40,064 nt of DNA from Aquiflexum sp. TKW24L (lineage in GTDB: Bacteria; Bacteroidota; Bacteroidia; Cytophagales; Cyclobacteriaceae), in contig NZ_JAMFLG010000040.1 in assembly GCF_023502205.1 (NCBI RefSeq), positions 1 to 40,064 of the forward strand, written 5' to 3'. The translations under genes were made by a program, and so were the position numbers. This document shows, in pieces, positions 8,359 through 18,568 of this stretch; within the stretch, counting starts at the first letter, position 1, and the number at the start of each line of letters is the position of its first letter. The notes beneath the pieces are model-generated. The model was not told where the DNA came from and did not search any database. It saw only the letters and a list, made by a program, of their open reading frames with translations.

Positions 8359-9464
8359 TGAATGATGCTTTCCAATACTTTTACAATTTCTTCGGCTGCT
8401 TTTGGCTTGGCCAATTTCTTTATATTTTCACCCAATGACCTGACTTTGTTAGGGTCAGCCATGAGGTTGTTTACTGTTGAATTCAATTTCCCGACCGCTT
8501 CGCTGTCCTTCAAAAGGACCGCTGCATCTGCCTGTACAAAAGCCATCGCATTTTTGGTTTGATGGTCTTCTGCCACATTGGGAGAAGGGATAAATACCAC
8601 CGGCTTGCCGACTAAGCTGAGTTCTGAAACCGAAAGTGCACCGGCCCTTGATACCACGACATCTGCCGCCGCGTAAGCCAAGTCCATTTCCCTGATGAAT
8701 TCCAGGACATGAATGTGTTTAAGTCCGGATGCCTTTACTTTCTCTGACATTTCAGAGAAGTAAAACTTTCCGCTTTGCCAGAGAACTTGGTAGCCTTCTT
8801 TCTCCAAACTTTCCATATCAGCCAATACTGCCTGATTGATGGTGCGCGCTCCAAGACTTCCTCCTAATACCAACAGGACTTTCTTGCCTTCCTCCAATCC
8901 GAAGTGTTGGAATGCTTTTCCCTTTTTACCCTCCAAATGAAGGATGTCTTTGCGGACAGGATTGCCGGTATATTGGATCTTATCGGCAGGGAAAAACTTC
9001 TCCATCCCCGGATAAGCCACACAGATCTTTTTTGCACTTTTAGCCAACAACTTATTGGTCAATCCGGCATAGGAATTTTGCTCCTGAATCATTGTCGGGA
9101 TTCCTTTTCCTTGGGCTGAATATAAGAGTGGACCGCTTGCATAGCCACCGACTCCGACCACCGCATTGGGTTTGAATGCTTTGAGCAAGGCCCTAGACTT
9201 ATTCAAACTTCCAAGCAATTTGAAGGGAAAGCTGAGGTTGGAAAGGCTGAGACTTCGCTGCAGTCCTGCAACTTTGAGTCCCTCGATACGGTATCCGGCT
9301 TCGGGGACTTTTTGCATTTCCATCTTTCCTTCTGCACCGACAAATAGAATCTCTGTGTCAGGATGCTTTTCCATCCAGGCATTTGCGATTGCAAGTGCCG
9401 GATAGATATGGCCTCCTGTGCCTCCTCCGCTGATCATGATTCTATATGGTGTGTTATTTCCCAA
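8355..9464 (-). CDS. murG: UDP-GlcNAc:lipid I GlcNAc transferase MurG
   Basis: 369-residue GT-B fold glycosyltransferase (GT28) that converts lipid I to lipid II at the inner face of the cytoplasmic membrane. The signature GGGTGGHIYPALAIA begins at residue 13, and the second glycine loop VVGVGGYASGP is near 103-113. The C-terminal nucleotide-binding half contains VLGGSLGARTINQ and the donor-binding VSRAGALSVSEL with FIPSP following. Six nt separate it from ftsW; it overlaps murC by 4 nt. Confidence 0.97.
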   Translation of the reverse strand: MGNNTPYRIMISGGGTGGHIYPALAIANAWMEKHPDTEILFVGAEGKMEMQKVPEAGYRIEGLKVAGLQRSLSLSNLSFPFKLLGSLNKSRALLKAFKPNAVVGVGGYASGPLLYSAQGKGIPTMIQEQNSYAGLTNKLLAKSAKKICVAYPGMEKFFPADKIQYTGNPVRKDILHLEGKKGKAFQHFGLEEGKKVLLVLGGSLGARTINQAVLADMESLEKEGYQVLWQSGKFYFSEMSEKVKASGLKHIHVLEFIREMDLAYAAADVVVSRAGALSVSELSLVGKPVVFIPSPNVAEDHQTKNAMAFVQADAAVLLKDSEAVGKLNSTVNNLMADPNKVRSLGENIKKLAKPKAAEEIVKVLESIIQ

Positions 9465-9470
9465 TTTATC

Positions 9471-10646
9471 TTATGCTGTTTGAAATGTCTTCCTTACTTT
9501 ATTACTTCCATCAGAGGGGCTGTCCAATTGCTCCTGATGGTCGCCTCTGCTTACACTCAATATAATTCCCAATGAAAATCCTGTAAACACCAATGATGTC
9601 CCACCCATACTCAGCAATGGCAATGGCAAACCTGTAATCGGGCCCAATCCAACCGCAACCGCCATGTTGACCATGGCTTGCAGCACAAGCGCGAAACTCA
9701 GTCCCGCCGAGAGCAATCCTCCAAAAGGCTTGGTCGATGAGGCGACAATCCGCATTCCCCGGAACAGTAGCGCCAGATAAAGGAACAATACCGTCGCACC
9801 GCCAACCATCCCGTATTCCTCAATGATGATCGCATAGATAAAATCAGAATATGGATGCGGAAGCGTATTTCTCTGTTCGGATTTGCCCGGACCTTTGCCT
9901 GTAATTCCTCCTGTAGAAATGGCGATAAATGACTGCTCTGCCTGGAAAGGAATTTCATCTCCTGACACAAATTTTTCTATCCTTGAAAAGAAAGTACCAC
10001 CCCTTTGACCCAAAAAGACCGAAGTGGTCAGGAATAATCCACCAACCAAAACCACCATCAAAATATATTTCATCGGCACTCGGCCAATGAAAAGCAGCAA
10101 CAAACAAGTCGACAGCAACAAGACTGCTGTGGACATATTGGCCAATCCGATCAGGCCGGAAACCAAGCCAATGACCAAAATCATCGGAAGGAAGGAATTT
10201 CGGAAATCGTCAATATTCTTTTGCTTTCTTGCGAGCAAAGAAGCTAAGGTTGCAATCAGTGCCAGCTTTGCGATGTCTGAAGGTTGGAATGCCTTGTTGA
10301 TGACAGGAATCGTGATCCACCTGTTGGCTTCATTCACTGTCGAGCCAAATAAGAAGGTGAACAACAACAGCGGAATAGAAACTACCAACAAAAACCTTCC
10401 GATCAGGCCATAGGTCTTGTATGGGATTTTGTGGGCAACCCACATTACCAAAAGTCCTGCAAGCACCATCAAGGAATGGTCAATCAGGTATTTTTCAGTA
10501 TTGCCGCCGGTGTATTTGTATGCCAATGAACCCGTAGCAGAATAAACCACCACGATGCTGATTACAGAAAGAATGATCACGATGCCCCAAATGATCGGGT
10601 CACCCTTCAAATTTCTGTCAAACCATATTTTTATGTTCTCCATCAT
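9471..10646 (-). CDS. ftsW: Septal peptidoglycan polymerase FtsW (SEDS family)
   Basis: 391-residue polytopic membrane protein with about ten hydrophobic segments. SEDS proteins polymerise lipid II into glycan strands, and FtsW does so at the septum with its partner class-B PBP. Recognisable SEDS stretches are NRWITIP near residue 110, FQPSDIAKLALI just after it, PHPYSDFIYAIIIEEYGMVGG in the large periplasmic loop region, and GLPLPLLSMGGTS near the C-terminus. Overlaps murD by 4 nt. FtsW rather than RodA is chosen because of its place in the dcw operon and the PBP encoded upstream. Confidence 0.95.
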   Translation of the reverse strand: MMENIKIWFDRNLKGDPIIWGIVIILSVISIVVVYSATGSLAYKYTGGNTEKYLIDHSLMVLAGLLVMWVAHKIPYKTYGLIGRFLLVVSIPLLLFTFLFGSTVNEANRWITIPVINKAFQPSDIAKLALIATLASLLARKQKNIDDFRNSFLPMILVIGLVSGLIGLANMSTAVLLLSTCLLLLFIGRVPMKYILMVVLVGGLFLTTSVFLGQRGGTFFSRIEKFVSGDEIPFQAEQSFIAISTGGITGKGPGKSEQRNTLPHPYSDFIYAIIIEEYGMVGGATVLFLYLALLFRGMRIVASSTKPFGGLLSAGLSFALVLQAMVNMAVAVGLGPITGLPLPLLSMGGTSLVFTGFSLGIILSVSRGDHQEQLDSPSDGSNKVRKTFQTA

Positions 10647-11995
10647 GATGCTGTCGCGGTTAATGCTGTCACTGCGGCTTTAAACTGATTGCCTCTATCC
10701 TCATAATTTTTGAACAAGTCAAAACTTGCGCAAGCTGGAGAAAGCAAAACCACATCCCCTTCATTCCCATATTCCAATCCAAAGGCTACCGATTCCGCGA
10801 TGCTCTGCGTTTCTTTGATTTCAGGAATTCTTCCCGAAAATGCTTTTTTCAACTTCTCATTGTCCACACCGAGACAGATCAGCATTTTTACTTTTCCGTC
10901 AGTCAGAGGGTAAAGGGCTGCATAATCATTCCCTTTGTCCACTCCTCCTGCAATCCAAATCAAGGGTTGTTTGAAGCTGTCAAGCGCGTAGGCTGTGGCA
11001 TCGACATTGGTACCTTTGCTGTCATTGATAAAAGCAATTCCATTGATCTTAGCCACCGGTTCCATCCTGTGGGCTGCATTTTGGAAATCCTTCAATCCTT
11101 CCCTGATGGCTTCCTCGGACACGCCCGCCAATGTTGCGGCCAAAGACGCGCACATGGTATTGAGCATGTTGTGGGTTCCGTTCAGGATAATATCTTTTGG
11201 GTTTATTGTTAATTTCTTTCCGATTGCTTGCACCGTGATCGCATTTCCATCGAAGTACCCGCCTTTGTTCTGTGGTTCTTTGAGAGAAAATGGAAACCGA
11301 TCTGCTTTCAGATTCACTTTTTCAAAACCTGATTGGATCAGTTGGTCGTCAAGCCAATAAATCGCAGCGTCCTTTTCGTCCATGTTTTTGAACAGGGAAA
11401 CTTTGGAAGCGATATAATTTTCAATTTTATAATTGTACCTGTCCAAATGGTCAGGAGTGATGTTTGTCAATACTGCTACGGAAGGTTTCATTGATATGAA
11501 GCCGTCAATCTGAAAACTGCTGACTTCTAGTACCCACCAATCCTTGTCTCCGTCCACCAATTGGGCAGCCCAACTTTCACCGACATTTCCACCCAAACCG
11601 ACATTCAATCCTCCTTTTTGGAGAAGGTGGTAGGTAAGGAGCGTAGTCGTGGTCTTGCCGTTTGTACCGGTGATCGCGATTACCTTTCCTTTGGAATACC
11701 GGAAAGCAAATTCCAATTCATCGATGACAGGAATTCCTTTTTCAATAGCCTTTTGGACAATAGCGACTTTCTCAGGAATCCCCGGACTTTTGATGATTTC
11801 GCCTGCAGAAAGGATTTTTTCCTCAGAATGTATTCCTTCTTCAAAGCCAATCCCATTCTCAGTCAAAATTTGTTTTCTAGAAGCGCTGATAGTCCCGGTA
11901 TCAGATACCCATACTGCATAGCCATGCTTCTTGGCAAGCAATGCTGCTCCCAATCCGCTTTCGCCTGCACCCAATATGGCTATCTCTTTTTTCAT
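10643..11995 (-). CDS. murD: UDP-MurNAc-L-Ala:D-Glu ligase MurD
   Basis: 450-residue Mur ligase adding D-glutamate to UDP-MurNAc-L-Ala. Rossmann-type start AILGAGESGLGAALLAKK (6-23), ATP P-loop [11 protein letters not shown] at 108-118, TNITPDHLDRY in the central domain, and a C-terminal domain with AGGVDKGNDY and LLSPACASFDLF (typical MurD ending). It directly abuts mraY upstream and overlaps ftsW by 4 nt downstream. Confidence 0.97.
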   Translation of the reverse strand: MKKEIAILGAGESGLGAALLAKKHGYAVWVSDTGTISASRKQILTENGIGFEEGIHSEEKILSAGEIIKSPGIPEKVAIVQKAIEKGIPVIDELEFAFRYSKGKVIAITGTNGKTTTTLLTYHLLQKGGLNVGLGGNVGESWAAQLVDGDKDWWVLEVSSFQIDGFISMKPSVAVLTNITPDHLDRYNYKIENYIASKVSLFKNMDEKDAAIYWLDDQLIQSGFEKVNLKADRFPFSLKEPQNKGGYFDGNAITVQAIGKKLTINPKDIILNGTHNMLNTMCASLAATLAGVSEEAIREGLKDFQNAAHRMEPVAKINGIAFINDSKGTNVDATAYALDSFKQPLIWIAGGVDKGNDYAALYPLTDGKVKMLICLGVDNEKLKKAFSGRIPEIKETQSIAESVAFGLEYGNEGDVVLLSPACASFDLFKNYEDRGNQFKAAVTALTATAS

Positions 11996-13207
11996 TTATC
12001 TTAGTTTCAATGTTGCTAAAGTGATGATGGCTAAGAGAATTCCAGTAATCCAAAAACGGGTTACGATTTTGGCTTCATGGATATTTTTCTTTTGGTAATG
12101 ATGGTGCAAAGGAGACATCAGGAAAATCCTGCGGCCTTCTCCGTATTTCTTCTTGGTGTATTTGAAATAGCTCACCTGCATGATCACAGAGAGGTTTTCG
12201 ATCAGGAAAATGCCACACAAAACAGGAATCAACAGTTCTTTTCTCAAAGTCAGAGACAGGACAGCGATTACACCACCCAACATCAAGCTTCCTGTATCTC
12301 CCATAAAAACCTGTGCAGGAAAAGCATTGTACCAAAGAAAGCCGACACAGGCACCTACAAATGCAGCACAGAAAATCACCAACTCACCTGAATTGGGAAT
12401 GAACATCACATTGAGGTATTGGGAGAAAATGGCATTACCGGAAACGTAGGCAAAGATGGCTATCGTCAGTCCGATGATCGCAGAAGTCCCCGCAGCCAAT
12501 CCGTCAATGCCATCTGTAATATTGGCCCCGTTGGAAACAGCTGTGATGATGAAAATCACAAAAAGGATATAGAGAACCGGAGTAACGCTTTCTCCAAGGA
12601 ATCCGAAGAAAGTCTCATAGTTCAGCTCATTATTCTTCACAAAAGGTATTGTAGTCTTGGCAACTTTTACATCTCTGAAAGCAGGCGTTTCGACTACCCC
12701 CTCCTCGATGGAAACAGGATTTGTAAATTCACGGATTACCACGCCTTGATGAAAGTAAAGTGTAGCTCCTACAATGATCCCGATGATAATTTGACCTACT
12801 ATCTTAAACCTTCCAGCCAGACCTTCCTTATTCTTCTTAAATACTTTGATATAATCATCGATAAATCCAATAGTCCCCAACCAAATTGTGGTAATGAGGA
12901 GAAGTATGATGTAGACGTTATTGATATTGGCAAATAACAAAGTGGGAATAATGATACCTGCCATAATCATCAATCCACCCATGGTAGGTGTTCCTTTTTT
13001 TGCAGCCTGACCTTCGAGGCCCAAGTCGCGGACTGGTTCCCCGATCTGCTTATTTCTTATCCAATTGATGATTCTATGCCCAAATGTGATGGTGATGATC
13101 AATGAAAAAAGCGCTGCCATCCCTGCCCTGAAGGAAATGTAGCGGAAGACCCCCGTTCCCGGAATGTCCATAACTGAGTCCAGATAATCAAAAATAGGGT
13201 ATAACAT
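11996..13207 (-). CDS. mraY: Phospho-MurNAc-pentapeptide transferase MraY
   Basis: 403-residue polytopic membrane enzyme that transfers phospho-MurNAc-pentapeptide to undecaprenyl phosphate, giving lipid I. Catalytic DDYIK at 117-121, the [13 protein letters not shown] motif at about 226-238, [11 protein letters not shown] further on, and the cytoplasmic loop [10 protein letters not shown] near the C-terminus are all present. It is about 40 residues longer than E. coli MraY; the extra length lies around residues 155-205 between membrane segments ([12 protein letters not shown] onwards), which fits Bacteroidota homologues. One nt separates it from murE. Confidence 0.97.
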   Translation of the reverse strand: MLYPIFDYLDSVMDIPGTGVFRYISFRAGMAALFSLIITITFGHRIINWIRNKQIGEPVRDLGLEGQAAKKGTPTMGGLMIMAGIIIPTLLFANINNVYIILLLITTIWLGTIGFIDDYIKVFKKNKEGLAGRFKIVGQIIIGIIVGATLYFHQGVVIREFTNPVSIEEGVVETPAFRDVKVAKTTIPFVKNNELNYETFFGFLGESVTPVLYILFVIFIITAVSNGANITDGIDGLAAGTSAIIGLTIAIFAYVSGNAIFSQYLNVMFIPNSGELVIFCAAFVGACVGFLWYNAFPAQVFMGDTGSLMLGGVIAVLSLTLRKELLIPVLCGIFLIENLSVIMQVSYFKYTKKKYGEGRRIFLMSPLHHHYQKKNIHEAKIVTRFWITGILLAIITLATLKLR

Positions 13208-13208
13208 A

Positions 13209-14672
13209 TCAGTCTTTATTCAACAGATTAAGTATCTCAGCCACTACCTGACGGTCATCAAAAGGATGTTTCACACCTTTAATTTCCTGATAGGTTTCAT
13301 GCCCTTTGCCGGCAACGAGGATGATGTCTCCTTTTTTTGCCATTACAGCGGCAGTCTTGATGGCCTCTCTTCTATCTTCTATCACCAATGTCTTTTTGAA
13401 ATCCACCGGATTGATTCCCTTTTCCATCTCTCTGAGGATGGCCATAGGTTCTTCGTCTCTGGGATTGTCAGAAGTCAAAATCACTTTGTCCGAATATTGG
13501 GTAGCGATCTTCGCCATGATCGGCCTTTTGGTTTTGTCTCTGTTGCCACCACAGCCCACAACAGTGATTACCTGTTCGCCTCCCGTCCTTACACCTTGTA
13601 TGGTTTTGAGGACATTTTCGAGCGCATCAGGCGTATGGGCATAATCGACGATGGCGGTGATGCCATACATGGCAATCTTGTCAAACCGACCTTGTGCGCC
13701 GGGAACTTTGGAAAGCTGCAAAAGCACTTCTTCCTCTTCCTCACCGAGGAGTACAGCCATGGCAAATACACCCAAAAGGTTATAAGCATTGAACTGACCG
13801 ATCATCCTAAACCATACCTGTCGGTTGTCAATCTCCAGCTCCAGACCTTCAATCGTGTTGGAAATGATTTTGGCTTTGAAGTCAGCAGGAAATTTCAGCC
13901 CAAAAGTATGGCCGGAACCTTTGAAGTTCTGTAACATGACCAATCCACGCTTGTCATCGGCGTTGACTAGCGCAAAGGAATCCTTTGGCAATTCATCAAA
14001 CAGCTTCTTTTTGGCTTTGATGTATTCGTCAAAAGAACCATGGTAATCAAGGTGGTCATGAGAAATGTTGGTGAACAACGCTCCGGAAAATGTCAGACCG
14101 GCAGTTCTTTCCTGCACGATAGCATGGGAACTTGCCTCCATAAAGCAATGGGTACAACCCGCATCCACCATTTGTCGGAGGAGCTTCTGTAGGCTCAAGG
14201 CATCGGGAGTAGTATGTGTGGAAGGAATTGTCAGTTCATTGATTTTGTTCTCCACGGTGGACAACAAACCCGTCTGATACCCCATTTCCATAAATAACTG
14301 ATAGAGAAGCGTGACGGTAGTGGTTTTCCCATTGGTACCTGTTACCGCCACGAGCTTCAACTTTTCAGATGGATTTTCGAAATAATTGGATGCCATAATT
14401 CCTAAGGCTCTTGAGGAATTGACCACCTGTACATAGGTGATGTTTCCCTGAAGCTTATCAGGAATAGATTCACAAACTATGGCTACAGCTCCTTTTTCTA
14501 TGGCTGTTTCAATGAAAGCATGACCGTCCACTTGAGTCCCTGAAATGGCCACGAAGACCGTTCCCTGAGAGACTTTGCGGCTATCAAAGACAATATCACC
14601 CACCTCAACTTCCATGTTTCCAAGGGTTGAGGTCAGGGAGACTTTGTACAATATGTCTTTCAATACTTTCAT
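13209..14672 (-). CDS. murE: UDP-MurNAc-tripeptide synthetase MurE, meso-DAP type
   Basis: 487-residue Mur ligase adding the third stem-peptide residue. The ATP P-loop [10 protein letters not shown] is at 110-119, [10 protein letters not shown] at 181-190, [11 protein letters not shown] near 202-212, and [11 protein letters not shown] at 342-352. The substrate-selecting motif is DNPR (402-405), the form known for meso-diaminopimelate-adding enzymes, so the cell wall is predicted to be A1-gamma meso-DAP type. It abuts the PBP gene upstream and mraY downstream with almost no spacer. Confidence 0.97.
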   Translation of the reverse strand: MKVLKDILYKVSLTSTLGNMEVEVGDIVFDSRKVSQGTVFVAISGTQVDGHAFIETAIEKGAVAIVCESIPDKLQGNITYVQVVNSSRALGIMASNYFENPSEKLKLVAVTGTNGKTTTVTLLYQLFMEMGYQTGLLSTVENKINELTIPSTHTTPDALSLQKLLRQMVDAGCTHCFMEASSHAIVQERTAGLTFSGALFTNISHDHLDYHGSFDEYIKAKKKLFDELPKDSFALVNADDKRGLVMLQNFKGSGHTFGLKFPADFKAKIISNTIEGLELEIDNRQVWFRMIGQFNAYNLLGVFAMAVLLGEEEEEVLLQLSKVPGAQGRFDKIAMYGITAIVDYAHTPDALENVLKTIQGVRTGGEQVITVVGCGGNRDKTKRPIMAKIATQYSDKVILTSDNPRDEEPMAILREMEKGINPVDFKKTLVIEDRREAIKTAAVMAKKGDIILVAGKGHETYQEIKGVKHPFDDRQVVAEILNLLNKD

Positions 14673-16784
14673 TTATCCCAATACTAAATTGATTACATAA
14701 GCATTATTGACCGGCGTACCGGGATTGATGGATTGATTTCTCACTCTTCCCTTTCCTTGGTAAACCACACGTATTCCTTTGTTTTCCAATACATACAATG
14801 CATCCCTCAAAGACATGCCCGTCACATCAGGCACTGTGGGTGAATCCACTTTATTGGCTTTCCAGATGACGGCTTTGTTAACTGGAGTTGATTTTACCCA
14901 ATCCTCCTCCATCTCGCTGGAACCATGGTTGGAGATTCCAAACTTGTTGCAGATCAACTGTAGTTCATCCATTTTGCCGGCCTGTATCATTGGAAAAGCT
15001 CCTGAATTGGAAGTCAAGTAGGTTTTATCTGTTTTCTTTTCATTCAGCCCAAGATCCTGAGCATAGATCTTATCGGCAATTTCCTTAAATACCGGAGCTG
15101 AAACGTCGCCCCCATATGAAGCATAACCTTTGGGGCTGTCAATCACCACGATGGCTGAGTATTTTGGATTGTCTGCAGGAAAGTATCCGGCAAAAGAAGT
15201 ATAGTACCGCTGAGTATACCGGCCACCAATCAACTTCTGAGCAGTTCCTGTTTTTCCGGCGATCTTATATTCTTTGGTGTATACATTCTTGGCGGTGCCG
15301 TTTTCTACTACGCCTTCTAACAATATCTTCAATTGATCAATCGTCTTGGAAGATGCAATGCTCCTTCGGACCACTTCTGTTTCGTATTTTTCTTCAATTT
15401 GATTGCCTCTAGCTACTGCCTGCACAATCATCGGCTTGACCATTTTGCCATTATTTGCGACAGCATTGTAAAGCATCAGGGTATGTAATGGGGTCAACTT
15501 GGCTTCATAGCCAATCGACATCCAAGGAAGGGTGGTACCATACCAATTTTTCTCTCCGGGTTTTTTGAAATAAGGAACACCTTCGCCTTTCAATTGAAAA
15601 TCAATCGGTTTGTCGAGTCCGGCTTTTTCAATGTAGGAGACAAACTTGCTTGGATTGTGTCCAAAATTGTCTTCCACAAGCCTTGAGATGGCCACATTGG
15701 AAGATTTCTCAAATGCTTCCTTAATCGTGATTTTGCCATAGCCACCTTCTTTGGAATCATTCATATTCCTGTCGTAGAATTTGAAAGTTCCTTTACCCGT
15801 ATCAATGGTATCTTTGAGGTTGATTTTACCTTCTTCGAGAAGTGCAAGCATCGACAGTAATTTGAATGTCGATCCCGGTTCGGTCAAGCCTTGGTCACCG
15901 ATGGCAAAATTGTAGTTCTCTCCGTATCCAAAACCGTCCTTATTTTTTTGCAGGTTGATCAGTGCTTTGATTTGTCCTGTGGCGACTTCCATCACGATGA
16001 CACAGCCAAATTCGGCATCTTTGGCTGTCAGTTGCCTCAAAAGTGCAGATTCTGCCACATCCTGAATATTGACATCCAAGGTGGTCAGGATGTCAAACCC
16101 GTCATCCGGCTTGATGTCTTCTGCATCAAAAACAGGCTTCCAAGAACCTCCGGCAATCCTTTGAAAAAGTGCCTTTCCATTTTTCCCTTCCAAAAAATTA
16201 TTGAAGCTATATTCGATACCTGCGCCGTTTTTGTCTTCATTGACAAATCCCACCGTTCTGCTCGCGAGGTTGTTGAATGGTTTGTATCTTTTTTCTACTT
16301 TTTCAAAAATGACACCGCCTCCTGAACGTCCATTTTTAAAAATCGGCCATTTAGACATTTTTTGCATGTCTTGATAGCCGATTTGGGTACGGTTAAGAAT
16401 GACATACCTTTTCTTTTCCGATCGGGCATCACGGATCATCCTTTTGTAGGAAGTAGCTGATTTGTCTTTGAAATGAGAAGATAAAAAGTAGGATAAGGAA
16501 TCAATTCCCTTTGAAAATACATCTTCTTTGGCTACCATCGGATCGATGACAACCCTATAAAAAGGAAGGCTTGTGGCCAAAAGGCTTCCGTCAGCGGCAT
16601 AAATATTCCCCCTTGTTGCACTTACCTGTTTGTATTGGAAATTAAGTGTCTCTGACTTAGCCTGCCATTTCTCGGTTTCCATAAACTGCAAATGGACAAT
16701 CCTGTAGAAGATTGCCCCTGCAAACACAGCCACCACAATGAAGGCTATCCTTACACGCATTACTATGGAACGTTTTATATTCAC
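14673..16784 (-). CDS. ftsI: Division transpeptidase, class-B PBP with PASTA domain (FtsI/PBP3)
   Basis: 703-residue bitopic peptidoglycan DD-transpeptidase of the septum. One membrane segment (about 11-31), a PBP dimerisation region (about 50-215), then the penicillin-binding domain: active-site Ser in STFK (305-308), SSN (361-363) and KTGT (511-514). A single C-terminal PASTA-like domain covers about 646-703 (VPDVTGMSLRDALYVLE). Partner of the SEDS polymerase FtsW encoded in the same operon. The start is GTG at 16784, whose G is shared with the TAG stop of the ftsL-like gene; an in-frame ATG (Met9, 16760) would remove the N-terminal eight residues but leave the membrane segment. Confidence 0.95.
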   Translation of the reverse strand: MNIKRSIVMRVRIAFIVVAVFAGAIFYRIVHLQFMETEKWQAKSETLNFQYKQVSATRGNIYAADGSLLATSLPFYRVVIDPMVAKEDVFSKGIDSLSYFLSSHFKDKSATSYKRMIRDARSEKKRYVILNRTQIGYQDMQKMSKWPIFKNGRSGGGVIFEKVEKRYKPFNNLASRTVGFVNEDKNGAGIEYSFNNFLEGKNGKALFQRIAGGSWKPVFDAEDIKPDDGFDILTTLDVNIQDVAESALLRQLTAKDAEFGCVIVMEVATGQIKALINLQKNKDGFGYGENYNFAIGDQGLTEPGSTFKLLSMLALLEEGKINLKDTIDTGKGTFKFYDRNMNDSKEGGYGKITIKEAFEKSSNVAISRLVEDNFGHNPSKFVSYIEKAGLDKPIDFQLKGEGVPYFKKPGEKNWYGTTLPWMSIGYEAKLTPLHTLMLYNAVANNGKMVKPMIVQAVARGNQIEEKYETEVVRRSIASSKTIDQLKILLEGVVENGTAKNVYTKEYKIAGKTGTAQKLIGGRYTQRYYTSFAGYFPADNPKYSAIVVIDSPKGYASYGGDVSAPVFKEIADKIYAQDLGLNEKKTDKTYLTSNSGAFPMIQAGKMDELQLICNKFGISNHGSSEMEEDWVKSTPVNKAVIWKANKVDSPTVPDVTGMSLRDALYVLENKGIRVVYQGKGRVRNQSINPGTPVNNAYVINLVLG

Positions 16785-17161
16785 TAGTCAACAATTATTT
16801 TTATCGGTGGAGATTCAATTTCTACGATGCCCAAGGGCGCAATTTTTTTTGCGACTTCGGATTGCTTGCTGCTCAGCATAAATTCTGCCTCGAGCGTGGT
16901 GACATCTGCCCTGACGTCTTCGACATCCTGCTGCAGTTTTTCGATCTTGCGGATCATGTTGTCTGCACGGTGGTTGCTCCATATATATATGAGCGCCAAG
17001 AAAGCCGCAAAGAAGAATGGCGGTGCAAAATGAACCGGAACACCCTCTCCGAGAATACCGGTCACGTTGAGCTTCTCTTCGATCATGGTAAAGATGTTTT
17101 TACCATTCCCCTTTGGAGAAGAACCATGTTGGATTTTCTTCTTGAAAGTATTTTGGCTCAT
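16784..17161 (-). CDS. ftsL: FtsL-like division protein
   Basis: 125-residue bitopic protein: a roughly 40-residue polar N-terminus, one membrane segment (about 44-61, FAPPFFFAAFLALIYIW), then a predicted coiled coil (about 66-95, IRKIEKLQQDVEDVRADVTTLEAEF) and a short periplasmic tail. Topology, size and position between rsmH and the PBP gene fit the FtsL-like family of Bacteroidota; residue-level similarity to E. coli FtsL is not expected. FtsL-type proteins bridge FtsQ and FtsW-PBP and help activate septal synthesis. It overlaps the PBP start by 1 nt. Confidence 0.87.
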   Translation of the reverse strand: MSQNTFKKKIQHGSSPKGNGKNIFTMIEEKLNVTGILGEGVPVHFAPPFFFAAFLALIYIWSNHRADNMIRKIEKLQQDVEDVRADVTTLEAEFMLSSKQSEVAKKIAPLGIVEIESPPIKIIVD

Positions 17162-17162
17162 C

Positions 17163-18068
17163 TTATTTCTTTTCCGCTATTCTCAATTTAGCACTGCGTG
17201 CCCTGTTGTTTCTCTGTATTTCTTCCTCATCTGCGATGAGCGCTTTCCTGTGTATCGGTTCCAAAGGCCTGAGTAGGTTGCCGTAGAAATCTTTGTCTAC
17301 CTCACCTTGGAATTTTCCTTTGTTGATAAAGTTCTTGACCAGCCTGTCTTCCAAAGAATGGTAGCTCATGACGACCAATCTTCCTCCCGGGTTCAATGCC
17401 TCCACTGTCTGTTTCAGCATGTCTTCCAAGGCTCCCATCTCATCATTGACCTCAATCCTCAATGCCTGAAACACCTGGGCGAAATATTTAAACTCTTTGC
17501 CTCTCGGGGCATATTTCTGAAGAAGTGCTTTGAAATCTGCTGTTGTTTCAAATTGCGCTGCAGCTCTTTGAGAGGCTACCGCCTGTGCAAGTGTCTTGGC
17601 ATTTTTGATTTCTCCATAAATGCCGAAAATCTTGTGAAGCTTTCCTTCTTCGTAAGTATTTAGGACATCCTTTGCCGAAATATCCATACCGCTACTCATC
17701 CTCATGTCAAGTTCGCCTTCGAATCGCGTCGAAAAACCCCTTTTGGGTTCGTCTATCTGATGGGAAGAAATCCCCAAATCAGCGAGAATTCCGTCCACTT
17801 GGCTGACACCATAGAGGCGGAGGTATTTTCTGAAATCCCTGAAATTGGCCTGAATGAATGTGAAGCGCTCATCATTTGGGATATTTGCTTCAGCATCGAC
17901 ATCTTGGTCAAACCCATACAAATGGCCCTTATCCAAATGTTTGAGGATTTCCCTCGAATGGCCGCCGCCACCAAAAGTCAGGTCTATGTAAATCCCATTG
18001 GGATCAATAGCCAAGCCTTCAATGCAAGGGCCAAGCATCACGGGGATATGATAAGGAAGTGCTGTCAT
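17163..18068 (-). CDS. rsmH: 16S rRNA (cytosine-1402-N4)-methyltransferase RsmH (MraW)
   Basis: 301-residue SAM-dependent methyltransferase that N4-methylates C1402 in the ribosomal decoding centre. HIPVMLGPCIEGL (7-19) and the SAM loop DLTFGGGGHSREIL (about 29-42) are diagnostic. GILADLGISSHQID (about 93-106) follows, then FQALRIEVNDE and the C-terminal MSYHSLEDRLVK. Length is normal. It is the second gene of the dcw operon, 2 nt after mraZ and 1 nt before the ftsL-like gene. Confidence 0.98.
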   Translation of the reverse strand: MTALPYHIPVMLGPCIEGLAIDPNGIYIDLTFGGGGHSREILKHLDKGHLYGFDQDVDAEANIPNDERFTFIQANFRDFRKYLRLYGVSQVDGILADLGISSHQIDEPKRGFSTRFEGELDMRMSSGMDISAKDVLNTYEEGKLHKIFGIYGEIKNAKTLAQAVASQRAAAQFETTADFKALLQKYAPRGKEFKYFAQVFQALRIEVNDEMGALEDMLKQTVEALNPGGRLVVMSYHSLEDRLVKNFINKGKFQGEVDKDFYGNLLRPLEPIHRKALIADEEEIQRNNRARSAKLRIAEKK

Positions 18069-18070
18069 GG

Positions 18071-18511
18071 TCAGGAAAGATATTTATCCATCAAGTTTGA
18101 CAGCTCATCCTGATCAGTAATTGTATTTTGATCGTATTTTTCAGGACTCCAGATTTCCACGAATGAACCCACGCCCAAAAGGATGGCATCTTTGTCGATG
18201 CCGGCTTTTTGGAGAAAAGTCTTGGGGATCAAAAAACGACCTGCGCTATCCAGTTCCACCTCAGTCATGCTTTCAAAAAAACCTCTCTTGATCCTTCTTT
18301 GGATTGGATCACGGTCTGAGAGCGCATTGATCTGATGTAACAGTTTTTTAAACTCTACCTGGGTGTACAACGCAAGACATCCATCGTCTCCATGCCGCAA
18401 AATGAGGGTATCACCGTTGGAATCCGGTATTGCTGCCTTCATCTTGGCAGGCAATGCCAGACGTCCTTTCGGATCCACCTTGCATTCGTATCGACTGTTG
18501 AACATTCCCAT
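18071..18511 (-). CDS. mraZ: Transcriptional regulator MraZ
   Basis: 146-residue protein with two tandem AbrB/SpoVT-like swapped-hairpin halves: RYECKVDPKGRLALPAKM (about 7-24) and VELDSAGRFLIPKTFL (about 80-95), both with the conserved D-x-(K/A)GR-(x)2-(L)P core. MraZ forms ring-shaped oligomers, binds short direct repeats in front of its own operon, and regulates dcw transcription. ATG at 18511; Met3 (18505) is an alternative that would give the family-typical MFNSRYEC start. Three repeat boxes of the expected kind lie 58-86 nt upstream. Confidence 0.96.
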   Translation of the reverse strand: MGMFNSRYECKVDPKGRLALPAKMKAAIPDSNGDTLILRHGDDGCLALYTQVEFKKLLHQINALSDRDPIQRRIKRGFFESMTEVELDSAGRFLIPKTFLQKAGIDKDAILLGVGSFVEIWSPEKYDQNTITDQDELSNLMDKYLS

Positions 18512-18538
18512 GGGCTTATCTTGGATTTACTACAATGA

Positions 18539-18546
18539 CAAAAGTA
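18539..18546 (-). promoter_or_regulatory. Candidate dcw operon promoter -7 element
   Basis: TACTTTTG read on the minus strand matches the Bacteroidota primary-sigma -7 consensus TAnnTTTG exactly. A start of transcription near 18532 would give a leader of about 20 nt before mraZ. No clear TTTG -33 element is seen; the region where it should lie overlaps the most promoter-proximal MraZ-type repeat, consistent with control by promoter occlusion. Confidence 0.6.
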
Positions 18547-18568
18547 AGAAAAGCATCAACACCATGCA